Assembly (NCBI GenBank): GCA_022843025.1
Contig: JALHOL010000005.1
Location: forward strand, 335,870 to 399,869
Length of the DNA: 64,000 bases
Direction: 5' to 3'
Origin: Paracoccaceae bacterium
GTDB lineage: Bacteria; Pseudomonadota; Alphaproteobacteria; Rhodobacterales; Rhodobacteraceae
Shown here: positions 26,317 through 35,150 of the stretch, piece by piece
Layout of the letters: each line of letters begins with the position of its first letter
Numbering within the stretch: the first letter of the stretch is position 1
Notes under the pieces: model-generated
Told to the model about the DNA's origin: nothing
What the model saw: the letters and a program-made list of their open reading frames with translations, nothing else
The model's database searches: none
Translations under genes and position numbers: made by a program

Positions 26317-28500
26317 TTACACCACATGCAGATAAGGCACCCCTGCCTGAACCACCCCGATCCGCACCGCAGGCACCCCCGCGTCCACCAGCGCCGCCAG
26401 CACCGCCCCGGCCCGATCCTCCGGCACCGCCGCCAGCAACGGCCCCGCCGTCTGCGGATCGAACAGCAACGCCCCGCGCGGCCCCCCCGGCACGCTCATC
26501 CGCCCCATCACGGCAGCCCGGTTCGCAGGCGCAAGCGTGCTTGCCACACCCTGCGCCGCCAATGCCTCGGCGCCCTGCATCAACGGCAGCGATGCCAGCG
26601 AAATCTGCGCCGCCACACCCGATGCCTCCAGCATCTCCAGCAGATGCCCGGCAAGCCCGAACCCCGTCACATCCGTCATCGCATGGGCCACGGGGGCAAG
26701 GGCCGCCGCCGCCCGCTCCTGCGGCACGGCCATGGCCGCCCAACAGGCCGCCACCGCCTCGCCTAGAATTGCACCGGGGATACGCGCCAGCGCCATATCC
26801 GCCGCCATGATCGTGCCCGACCCCAGCGCCTTGGTCAGGATCAGCACATCCCCCGGCCGCGCCCCCGCCTTGGTCACAGGCCGCGCCGCCAACCCCGTGA
26901 TGGTGAACCCGATCGTCAGTTCCGCCCCCACGGTCGTATGCCCGCCCACCACATCCGCCCCGGCCGCGCGAAATACCTCACCCGCCGCCGCCATGATCTC
27001 GGCCAGCATGTCGGCCTGCAACACCTCGGAAAGGCGCGGCAGCGTCACCTGCGCCAGCGCAGCCTGCGGCGCAGCCCCCATCGCCCAGATGTCGCCCAGC
27101 GCATGAATGGCTGCGATCCGCGCCATCAGGCGCGCATCCGCACAGGTCGCGCGCAGATGATCGGTGGTGATCACCTGCACCCCCTCGCCATGCCGCAGCA
27201 CCGCCGCATCATCCCCCGGCCCTGACAGCACATCCCCCCGCACGGGCACCGGCAATCCCCGCAGCGCGGCGCTCAACGCCCCCGGCCCGACCTTTGCCCC
27301 GCAGCCACCGCAAAGCGGCTTTTCCCCCATCGCCTCGGCCAGCCCCAATGCGCCGGGTTCCGGCACAACCCGCGCCATCACAGGATAGGCGTCGAATTTC
27401 GCCATGAACTTGCGGTCGATCCGGTCCTTCAATCGCCACAGCCACGCCCCGCCCGACCGCAGGCCGAACTTGTCCGCCACCGCCGCGCGGGGCCCCAGCG
27501 AAACCAGCTTCAGATAATCCCGCTGCGGGTGGAACGGCTGCAATGGCAACCCCGCCGCCGCTGCCCGCAGATTGTGCAGCAGCACCGGTGCCGCCCGCAC
27601 CGCATAGACCCCGGCCTTGGGCCTCGGCGCATGGCTCAAAAAGGCGCAATCGCCGGCCGCAAAGATCGCCGGGTCCGACGTTTGCAGATGCCGGTCCACG
27701 GTGACAAAGCCCTCGTGCATCGTTAGCCCCGTCTCGGCCAGCCACCCCTGTGGCCGCGCCCCCGCCACCGACAGGGTGAAATCCGATGCCAGCCTCGCTC
27801 CATCCGACAGCATCACATGATCGGCCCCCACGGCCACGGGCCGAACCCCCGTCCGGATCACCACAGCCGCCGCATCCAGCCGCGCCAGTAATGTGGCCCG
27901 CGCCCGCGCGCCGATATTGGGCAACACCGCCGCGCTTTGTTCCAGCAGCGTCACCTGCGGCACCCGCCCCGCCGCGCGCAACCGATGGGCCGAGGCCAGC
28001 GCCAGTTCCACCCCGCCAACCCCGGCCCCGATCAGCACCAGCTGCGGTTCCGCCGGGGCCTTGGCCACAAAGGCCCCCCACCGCCGCGCGTAATCCCCCA
28101 AGGGCTTGGCCGCCACCGCATGTTCGGCAAATCCCGGCACATCCGGCAGGTCCGACCCGATCCCGATATCCAGCGACAGCAGGTCATAGCGCAGTGCCCC
28201 GCGCCCAGCCAACAGCACCTGCTTTGCCGCCCGGTCGAACCCCACCGCCCGGTCCAGGATCACCCGCGCCCCGGCAAAGCGCGCCAGCCGGACCAGATCA
28301 ATCATGATCTCATCCGCCCGGTAATGCGCCGCGATCAACCCCGGCAACATGCCGGTATAGGGGGCCGCCGGGTTCGGATTGATCACCGTCAACCGCACCC
28401 CCGGCAGCTTGTCCATCGCCCACATCCGCAGCACCAGAGCATGGGCATGGCCCCCGCCCACCAGCACGATATCCTGAACAAGGGGGATCGGATCCTGCAT
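26317..28500 (-). CDS. selD: Selenide, water dikinase fused to an N-terminal pyridine-nucleotide-disulfide-oxidoreductase domain
   Basis: 727 residues from an ATG; a GTG eight codons upstream is an alternative start. Residues 1 to about 385 are an FAD/NAD(P)-binding NDH-2-like domain (DIVLVGGGHAHA at 10-21, LIGAGVGGVELAL near 157, FAAGDCAF near 280). Residues about 390-727 are SelD, with active-site C400 and K403 in CGGCGAKVG (no selenocysteine), GPGDDAAVL and a C-terminal FDPQTAGPLL. SelD makes selenophosphate from selenide and ATP. The fused oxidoreductase probably supplies reduced selenium. The tRNA 2-selenouridine synthase gene lies nearby. Confidence 0.93.
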   Translation of the reverse strand: MQDPIPLVQDIVLVGGGHAHALVLRMWAMDKLPGVRLTVINPNPAAPYTGMLPGLIAAHYRADEIMIDLVRLARFAGARVILDRAVGFDRAAKQVLLAGRGALRYDLLSLDIGIGSDLPDVPGFAEHAVAAKPLGDYARRWGAFVAKAPAEPQLVLIGAGVGGVELALASAHRLRAAGRVPQVTLLEQSAAVLPNIGARARATLLARLDAAAVVIRTGVRPVAVGADHVMLSDGARLASDFTLSVAGARPQGWLAETGLTMHEGFVTVDRHLQTSDPAIFAAGDCAFLSHAPRPKAGVYAVRAAPVLLHNLRAAAAGLPLQPFHPQRDYLKLVSLGPRAAVADKFGLRSGGAWLWRLKDRIDRKFMAKFDAYPVMARVVPEPGALGLAEAMGEKPLCGGCGAKVGPGALSAALRGLPVPVRGDVLSGPGDDAAVLRHGEGVQVITTDHLRATCADARLMARIAAIHALGDIWAMGAAPQAALAQVTLPRLSEVLQADMLAEIMAAAGEVFRAAGADVVGGHTTVGAELTIGFTITGLAARPVTKAGARPGDVLILTKALGSGTIMAADMALARIPGAILGEAVAACWAAMAVPQERAAAALAPVAHAMTDVTGFGLAGHLLEMLEASGVAAQISLASLPLMQGAEALAAQGVASTLAPANRAAVMGRMSVPGGPRGALLFDPQTAGPLLAAVPEDRAGAVLAALVDAGVPAVRIGVVQAGVPYLHVV

Positions 28501-28643
28501 CTTCGCCTGTCTGTCGCCATCCACCCGGCACCCTACCCCCCGCCCCCGCGAAAGGTAAGGGGGGCCACCAGCGCCCGATTGTCCCGCCCCGCCACAGGCT
28601 GCAGCACTGTTGCGCCACGCGCCCCGCAGCCCTAGAAAACCCC

Positions 28644-29894
<1,251 letters not shown>

Positions 29895-29903
29895 CCATGC
29901 CGC

Positions 29904-29925
29904 TTCATCTTGGCCCAAATACCCA
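29904..29925 (+). repeat. CTTGGCCCAAATACCCA element, copy 1
   Basis: TTCAT followed by CTTGGCCCAAATACCCA. It begins 10 bases after the rpoN stop codon, in the same orientation as rpoN. Identical cores occur at 33047-33063 and 39111-39127. Confidence 0.8.
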
Positions 29926-29994
29926 AAAAAACCTGAGCCAAGCGCGAACGCGCGCAGGCGAGGCAAAAGCCGTGCGGGCGCATGCCCGCTCAAT

Positions 29995-31035
29995 TCAATA
30001 GGCCGCGATCAACCCCGCAATCCGGTCGGTCAGCGATTCCAGATCGTCCAGCGCCTCCACCGCCACCTCCGTCACCGGCACCTCCATCCGCGCGCGGTGC
30101 TTGCCATAGCGCGGGTCATAGTGCCGCGCCATCAACCCCTCGGCCAGATCGACAAACGCCCCCGCCGCCGCCATCGCCCGCCACTCGGCAATCACTTCGC
30201 GCGGATGGGCGGGCGCCAGTGACGCCACCACCGCATCCAGCCGCGCCACATCCGCCACCAGATCAGCATAGGCGCGCACCAGATATTTCGCCCGCGCCGC
30301 GCGCGGGGCCTCGATCGAAATCCGCGGCGCCGTCACCATTGCCCGCCACAGCTTGGGCGGCAGCCGGCACTCGCCCACCTTCGCGCTCTCGGCCTCCACC
30401 ACCACCGGGCGGCTTGGGTCCAGCCGCGCCAGCGCCAGCGCCAGCCGCCCCTCAAATGCCTTCTGGCTCGGCTGTTCTCCCATGTGCCCGAACAGCGATC
30501 CGCGATGATTGGCCAACCCCTCCAGATCCACCACCTGCACGCCCCGCGCCGCCAGCAGCGCCAGCACCTCGGTCTTGGCTGTGCCGGTATTGCCGTCCAG
30601 CACCATCAAGCGATGCGCGAACGGCTGGTCATACAGCGCCTCCACCACCAGCCGCCGCCAGCTTTTGTATCCGCCCTGCACCACCTCCACGCGCCAGCCG
30701 ATCTGGCTCAGGATCGACGCAAAACTCCCCGACCGCTGCCCCCCGCGCCAGCAATAAACCAAGGGCTGCCACCCCCCGGGTTTGTCGGCCAGCGGTCCCT
30801 CCAGATGCGCGGCGGCATTCTTGGCCACCAGCGCAGCGCCCACTTTGCGCGCGGTAAAGGGGCTCACCTGCTTGTAGATCGTCCCCACCCGCGCCCGCTC
30901 CGCATCATCCAGCACCGGCAGCGATATCGCGCCGGGAATATGATCCTCGGCCCATTCCGCAGGCGCGCGCACATCGATGATGTCATCGAACCCCAGCGCC
31001 AGCACATCGGCCAGACTGTCCAGCTTCACCACCAT
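29995..31035 (-). CDS. mnmH: tRNA 2-selenouridine synthase
   Basis: 346 residues. The N-terminal rhodanese domain has the active-site Cys95 in LVYCWRGGQRSGSFA and starts with FDDIIDVRAPAEWAEDHIPGA. The C-terminal P-loop domain has GNTGTAKT at 148-155. MnmH/SelU replaces the sulfur of 2-thiouridine at tRNA wobble position 34 with selenium from selenophosphate. With the selD fusion nearby and no selA/selB visible, selenium use here seems to be for tRNA modification. The start overlaps the argE stop (TGATG). Confidence 0.94.
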   Translation of the reverse strand: MVVKLDSLADVLALGFDDIIDVRAPAEWAEDHIPGAISLPVLDDAERARVGTIYKQVSPFTARKVGAALVAKNAAAHLEGPLADKPGGWQPLVYCWRGGQRSGSFASILSQIGWRVEVVQGGYKSWRRLVVEALYDQPFAHRLMVLDGNTGTAKTEVLALLAARGVQVVDLEGLANHRGSLFGHMGEQPSQKAFEGRLALALARLDPSRPVVVEAESAKVGECRLPPKLWRAMVTAPRISIEAPRAARAKYLVRAYADLVADVARLDAVVASLAPAHPREVIAEWRAMAAAGAFVDLAEGLMARHYDPRYGKHRARMEVPVTEVAVEALDDLESLTDRIAGLIAAY

Positions 31036-32189
31036 CAGAACCCCGCCTCGCAGGCCGTGACCAGCGCCGCCAGCATCGCCTCGCAGCGCGCCATCTGCTC
31101 CACGCTCACATATTCATCCGGCTTGTGCCCCTGCGCCATCGACCCCGGTCCGCAAATCACCGTGGGCACCCCCAGCCGCGCATCGAACAAGCCGCCTTCC
31201 GTGCCAAAGGCCACCTTGATCGTCCCATTCGCCCCGGTCAGGCCCTTCACGAAATTCACCACCTCCGCATCCGATGGCGTCCCCAACCCGGGATAATCCC
31301 ACAGCCGCTCGATCCGGATATCCGCCTCGGGGAACTCCGCCCGCAAGGGTGCCACCACAGCGGCGCATCCCGCACGAACCTCCTCGATCAGCCCCGCCAC
31401 ATCCTCCCCGGCCAGGGACCGGATCTCCCAATCCGCCACCGCCGTCTGCGGCACAATGTTCACCTGCACCCCGCCCGCCATCTTGCCCACATGCAGCGTG
31501 GTGTAGGGCACGTCATAATCCCCGTCCCGCATCCCCTCAGACACCACCCGCGCCTGCACGCCGCGCAGCACACCCACGAAATCCGCCGCCAGATGCAGCG
31601 CGTTCAACGCCAGCGGCGCCAGCGCCGAATGCCCCTCGCGCCCCACGCAGGTTGCCCGCAAGGCGACCTTGCCCTTATGCCCCGTCGCCACGGCCATCCC
31701 CGTGGGCTCCCCCACGATGCACATGCGCGGCCGCACCGGCGCGCCTTCCAGCATCTCGATCATCGACCGCACGCCCATGCAGCCGATCTCCTCGTCATAG
31801 GACAGCGCCAGATGCAGCGGCACGCGCAAATCCCGCCGCGCCGCGCCCAGCATGGCCGCCACCGCACAGGCGACAAAACCCTTCATATCCGCCGTCCCGC
31901 GCCCGTATAGCCGCCCCTCGGCCTCGGTCAGCTCAAATGGCGGCCGCGTCCAGGCTTGCCCCTCAACGGGGACCACATCCGTATGCCCTGACAGCATCAC
32001 CCCGCCCACATCCGCAGGCCCCACCGTGGCATAGAGATTGGCCTTCCCGCCGCCCGCATCCGGGATCAGCACCGCCTCTATCCCCGCCCCGGCCAGCACG
32101 CCTGCCACCCAATCCATCAGCGCCCGGTTGGGCCGGTCGCTCACCGTGTCAAAGGCGATCAGCCGTTCCAGTATCGCACGCGCATCCAT
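31035..32189 (-). CDS. argE: Acetylornithine deacetylase (M20 family)
   Basis: 384 residues from the ATG that has GGAGG 8 bases upstream; the frame extends nine codons further without a ribosome site. M20 metallopeptidase features: LSGHTDVVPV with the first metal His and Asp, GRGTADMKGFVA, the catalytic YDEEIGCMG and the C-terminal CGPGSMAQGHKPDEYVS. It begins MDARAILERLIAFDTVSDRPN, as typical for alphaproteobacterial ArgE. It hydrolyses N2-acetylornithine to ornithine in arginine synthesis. A related deacylase role is possible. It is translationally coupled to mnmH. Confidence 0.88.
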   Translation of the reverse strand: MDARAILERLIAFDTVSDRPNRALMDWVAGVLAGAGIEAVLIPDAGGGKANLYATVGPADVGGVMLSGHTDVVPVEGQAWTRPPFELTEAEGRLYGRGTADMKGFVACAVAAMLGAARRDLRVPLHLALSYDEEIGCMGVRSMIEMLEGAPVRPRMCIVGEPTGMAVATGHKGKVALRATCVGREGHSALAPLALNALHLAADFVGVLRGVQARVVSEGMRDGDYDVPYTTLHVGKMAGGVQVNIVPQTAVADWEIRSLAGEDVAGLIEEVRAGCAAVVAPLRAEFPEADIRIERLWDYPGLGTPSDAEVVNFVKGLTGANGTIKVAFGTEGGLFDARLGVPTVICGPGSMAQGHKPDEYVSVEQMARCEAMLAALVTACEAGF

Positions 32190-32311
32190 CGGGCAGTCCT
32201 CCATTCGCGCCGTCACCTAATCGCATAAGCGCGCCAAGCGGAAGGCCCGCCCCTTCCCCCCACCCCTGCCCCGGTGCAAAACAGGGTCAGACCCTGACGA
32301 AAGCGATTCCC

Positions 32312-32953
32312 ATGCGCCTGCTCACCGCCGCTCTTCTGGCCACCCTCGCCGCCCCCGCAACAGCGCAGGAAACCGCACCGCAGCCACCTCGCGATGCCGG
32401 GGCCGTGGCGCAACTCATGGCGGCGCAGGCGCTGCTTGATCTGGGCCTCGCGCGCAAGGATCCGCTCGCCATCCTCGCTGCCGCCCGCCTTGCCGCCGGC
32501 ATCACCGCCACCGACAGCGACCGCCTTCCCGATCCCGCCGGCGACGCCGTTCCCGCCTCCTATCCGGGTGCCGATTTCATGTTCACCGCCGCCCGCGCCT
32601 TGGCAAAGGAAGACGACCTCGCCACCGATCTCATCGCCCGAACAGAGGCAGAGGTCACGCGCACCCCCACCCTTACCGTCATCCGCTCCTCCCGCGGCAT
32701 CGCGGGCGGCGCAGCGCAGGTCTACACCCTGCCCTTCTTCGCCGCCGCACTGGCCGAGGTGGGGCTGCTGGGCGATGGCAAATCCAATCTGGACCTCTCC
32801 GTCGCTCTGCCCGACGGCACCCCCGTCTGCCTCGACACCGCCCCCTCCGACCGCGCCCTGTGCAGCTTCACCCCGCCAGAAAATGCCACCCTCTCCATCA
32901 CCGTGACCAACCGCAGCGAAGCCGCCGCAAGCTACAGCCTGCTCACCAACTAA
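32312..32953 (+). CDS. Secreted hypothetical protein
   Basis: 213 residues with a clear signal peptide (MRLLTAALLATLAAPATAQE). The mature part begins with an Ala-rich helical region (AQLMAAQALLDLGLARKDPLAILAAARLAAG), then a beta-rich C-terminal half containing CLDTAPSDRALCSF (two Cys) and ATLSITVTNRSEAAASYSLLTN, which resembles a bacterial pre-peptidase-type beta sandwich. The ribosome site is weak. The long open frame upstream is an antisense shadow of argE. I do not recognise a function. Confidence 0.65.
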   Translation: MRLLTAALLATLAAPATAQETAPQPPRDAGAVAQLMAAQALLDLGLARKDPLAILAAARLAAGITATDSDRLPDPAGDAVPASYPGADFMFTAARALAKEDDLATDLIARTEAEVTRTPTLTVIRSSRGIAGGAAQVYTLPFFAAALAEVGLLGDGKSNLDLSVALPDGTPVCLDTAPSDRALCSFTPPENATLSITVTNRSEAAASYSLLTN

Positions 32954-32972
32954 CCCATTGATATTATATAAT

Positions 32973-33021
32973 TGCTGCGCAGCGAAGACCGCAGCATTTT
33001 CGCGCAATGCTGCGCAGCGAA
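32973..33021. repeat. Pair of 14-bp direct repeats
   Basis: TGCTGCGCAGCGAA occurs at 32973-32986 and again at 33008-33021. Each contains the palindrome GCTGCGCAGC, and the complement of the motif core also appears between them (GCAGCATTTTCGCGCAATGC), so the segment can fold in several ways. It lies 20 bases after the stop of the secreted hypothetical protein and may act as a 3' end structure. Confidence 0.6.
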
Positions 33022-33041
33022 AACGAACTTACCCTGCCAAT

Positions 33042-33063
33042 TTCACCTTGGCCCAAATACCCA
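33042..33063 (+). repeat. CTTGGCCCAAATACCCA element, copy 2
   Basis: TTCAC followed by CTTGGCCCAAATACCCA. It lies 89 bases after the stop of the plus-strand secreted hypothetical gene and has the same orientation as the other two copies. One base differs from copies 1 and 3 in the preceding TTCAT. Confidence 0.8.
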
Positions 33064-33140
33064 TTTCCACCTGATCGCAAGCGCACCGACAAGCATGCCG
33101 GGCGCCCCTCCCACGCCGCGCTTCTTGGAAACAAAGGCAC

Positions 33141-33176
33141 CAAAATGAAAATGCCGCGCAGTCTCCTGCGCGGCAT
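33141..33176 (-). terminator. Rho-independent terminator of the dehydrogenase/SDR operon
   Basis: A perfect 10-bp stem, ATGCCGCGCA (33151-33160) with TGCGCGGCAT (33167-33176), and a 6-base loop. Read on the minus strand the stem is followed by TTTCATTTTGG. It starts 22 bases after the dehydrogenase stop codon. Confidence 0.85.
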
Positions 33177-33197
33177 CCTGCATCCGTCAGACAGATG

Positions 33198-34199
33198 TCA
33201 GAGAACCTCTGCCATCTTCACCACGCGCCCTTCAGCCACCGACTTTACCGCCGCATCGGCCAGCGCCAGCGCGATCAGCCCGTCCTCGCCCGTCGGTTCC
33301 GCCTTGCCCGTCCCGGCCATCGCCGCGATGAAGGTGGCGATCTCGGCCGCATAAGCCTCGGTGTAGCGGGTCATGAAGAAATCATGCAGCGGCGGGCGGG
33401 TATAACCCAAACCGGTCGCCACCTCGATGGACACCGGGCGCTGGTTCTCCGCTGAAACCGCCCCCTTCGACCCATGCACTTCGATCCGCTGGTCATAGCC
33501 ATAGGTCGCGCGGCGCGAGTTTGAAATCATCGCCTGCTTGCCCGACGCCGTCTTCAGCAGAACCTGAACAGAGTCGAAATCCCCCGCCTTGCCAATCGCC
33601 GGGTCCACCAGAACCGCCGCCGTCGCCACCACCTCGGTGATCTCCTCACCCAGCAGGAAGCGCGCCATGTCGAAATCATGAATCGTCATGTCGCGGAAAA
33701 TCCCGCCCGACCGTTTGATGTAATCCACCGGAGGCGCGCCGGGGTCGCGGCTGGTGATGACCACCATTTCCACATCCCCGATGGTGCCCTTGTCGATCTC
33801 GGCCCGCACGGCGCGGAAATGCGGGTCAAAGCGGCGGTTGAAGCCCACCATCAGCGTGCCCTTATGCGCACGGACCACCTCAAGGCAGGCTTTCACCCGC
33901 GCCAGCGACAGGTCAATGGGCTTTTCGCAGAACACGGCCTTGCCCGCCTTCACGAAGCGCTCAATCAGATCGGCATGCGTATCGGTCGGCGTGCAGATCA
34001 CCACCGCGTCGATATCCTTGGCCGCTTCAATCGCCTCGATCGTGCGCACGTCACAGCCATACTGATCGGCAATCGCCTGCGCCGCCGCCGGCATGGCATC
34101 GGCAACTGCCACCAGCTTTGCCTGCGCGTCGCCCGTCACGGCCTTTGCATGAACCTTGCCGATGCGCCCCGCACCCAGCAGCCCGAACCTGATCGCCAT
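33198..34199 (-). CDS. iolG: Gfo/Idh/MocA family dehydrogenase (inositol 2-dehydrogenase-like)
   Basis: 333 residues from an ATG with AGGAG about 7 bases upstream. The N-terminal Rossmann motif is GLLGAGRIGKVHAKAV, followed by FCEKPIDLSL with the catalytic-region Lys of the EKP motif, and the C-terminal substrate domain with GGIFRDMTIHDFDMARFLLGE containing the Asp/His of IolG. IolG oxidises myo-inositol or related polyols with NAD. The high similarity of the DMTIHDFDMARF block favours inositol dehydrogenase, but other polyols are possible. It follows an SDR gene after 47 bp. Confidence 0.87.
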   Translation of the reverse strand: MAIRFGLLGAGRIGKVHAKAVTGDAQAKLVAVADAMPAAAQAIADQYGCDVRTIEAIEAAKDIDAVVICTPTDTHADLIERFVKAGKAVFCEKPIDLSLARVKACLEVVRAHKGTLMVGFNRRFDPHFRAVRAEIDKGTIGDVEMVVITSRDPGAPPVDYIKRSGGIFRDMTIHDFDMARFLLGEEITEVVATAAVLVDPAIGKAGDFDSVQVLLKTASGKQAMISNSRRATYGYDQRIEVHGSKGAVSAENQRPVSIEVATGLGYTRPPLHDFFMTRYTEAYAAEIATFIAAMAGTGKAEPTGEDGLIALALADAAVKSVAEGRVVKMAEVL

Positions 34200-34246
34200 C
34201 TTCCTACTCCTTCGCCCGTTCAGGGCCTTTCCATGCCAACAGGGGA

Positions 34247-35029
34247 TCACTCCCCATAGGCCCCATTCACATTCTGGTCAAAGTCCACCATCGCCCCGGT
34301 CATCACGCCGGACTCATCCGACAGAAGATAGGACACCAGCCCCGCCACATGCCCGGGCTTGACCAGCATCCCGAAGGGCTGCGCCGCTTCGGCCCGTGCC
34401 AGCCAGCCGTCATCCGATCCATGAAACCCGCGCTGAATGGCATCTTCGCCCGGCGTGTCCATCCAGCCCACATTCACCCCATTCACCCGGATGCGATGGG
34501 TCCGCAGCGCGTTGGCGCTGTTCTTGGTGATATTGGCCAGCGCCGCCTTGCTGGCCGCATAGCCCGCCAGAAACGATTGCCCGCAATGGCTGCTCATCGT
34601 CACGATGTTCACCGCCGCTGCCGGATGGCCCGCAGCCACCGCCGCCTGCGCAAAGCGCTGCAACGCAAAGAACGGCCCCTTGGCATTGGTGTCCATCAAC
34701 TCGTCCCACCCTTCCGGTGTGGTATCCAGAATGGACCCCCGCGCCGTGGATGCCGCCGAATTCACCAGCGCATTCACCGGACCAAACCGCTTCAGCGCCC
34801 GCTCCACCAGTTCCACCGCCTCGCCCGCATCCTTCATGTCGGCAGGCAAGAAGCGCACATCCGCGCCCTTTGCGCGCAACCCTTCGGCCGCGGCCTCACC
34901 CTTGGTCACGTTGCGGCCTGAAATCACCAGCTTGCGGCAGCCGTCTGCCACCAGCCGCTCGGCAATGGCCAGACCCAACCCCTGCGCCCCGCCAGTGACA
35001 ACGGCCACGGTTCCCGAATGATCCGGCAT
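34247..35029 (-). CDS. Short-chain dehydrogenase/reductase
   Basis: 260 residues with TGGAQGLGLAI for nucleotide binding, the NALVNSAAST region, and a catalytic Ser...YAASK in MSSHCGQSFLAGYAASKAAL. The complete Ser-Tyr-Lys set is present. It precedes the IolG-like dehydrogenase in the same transcription unit, so a sugar or polyol oxidation step is plausible. Upstream lie GGAA/TTCC inverted repeats, which may be an operator. Confidence 0.88.
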   Translation of the reverse strand: MPDHSGTVAVVTGGAQGLGLAIAERLVADGCRKLVISGRNVTKGEAAAEGLRAKGADVRFLPADMKDAGEAVELVERALKRFGPVNALVNSAASTARGSILDTTPEGWDELMDTNAKGPFFALQRFAQAAVAAGHPAAAVNIVTMSSHCGQSFLAGYAASKAALANITKNSANALRTHRIRVNGVNVGWMDTPGEDAIQRGFHGSDDGWLARAEAAQPFGMLVKPGHVAGLVSYLLSDESGVMTGAMVDFDQNVNGAYGE

Positions 35030-35039
35030 GATCCCCCCC

Positions 35040-35108
35040 TTGGAACAGCATGTCCCTCAAAACGGAACTTCTATTCCAATTCATCCCCGGTTCAACCGGA
35101 ATGTTCCA
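35040..35108. promoter_or_regulatory. GGAA/TTCC inverted repeats upstream of the SDR-dehydrogenase operon
   Basis: GGAA-CTTCTA-TTCC at 35064-35077 is flanked by TTGGAA (35040-35045) and TTCCAA (35074-35079), and TGGAAC (35041) is mirrored by GTTCCA (35103-35108). GGAA-N6-TTCC symmetry is reminiscent of operators bound by IclR- or GntR-like regulators. It is a candidate only, and no regulator gene adjoins it. Confidence 0.35.
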
Positions 35109-35150
35109 CATGAACGCGTCCGGCTGACGAAGATCGTCAGGACCGCACCC

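Noticed and set aside
31274..32311. N-terminal extension of the secreted hypothetical protein
   Set aside because: It is the antisense of argE; the signal peptide at 32312 marks the real start.
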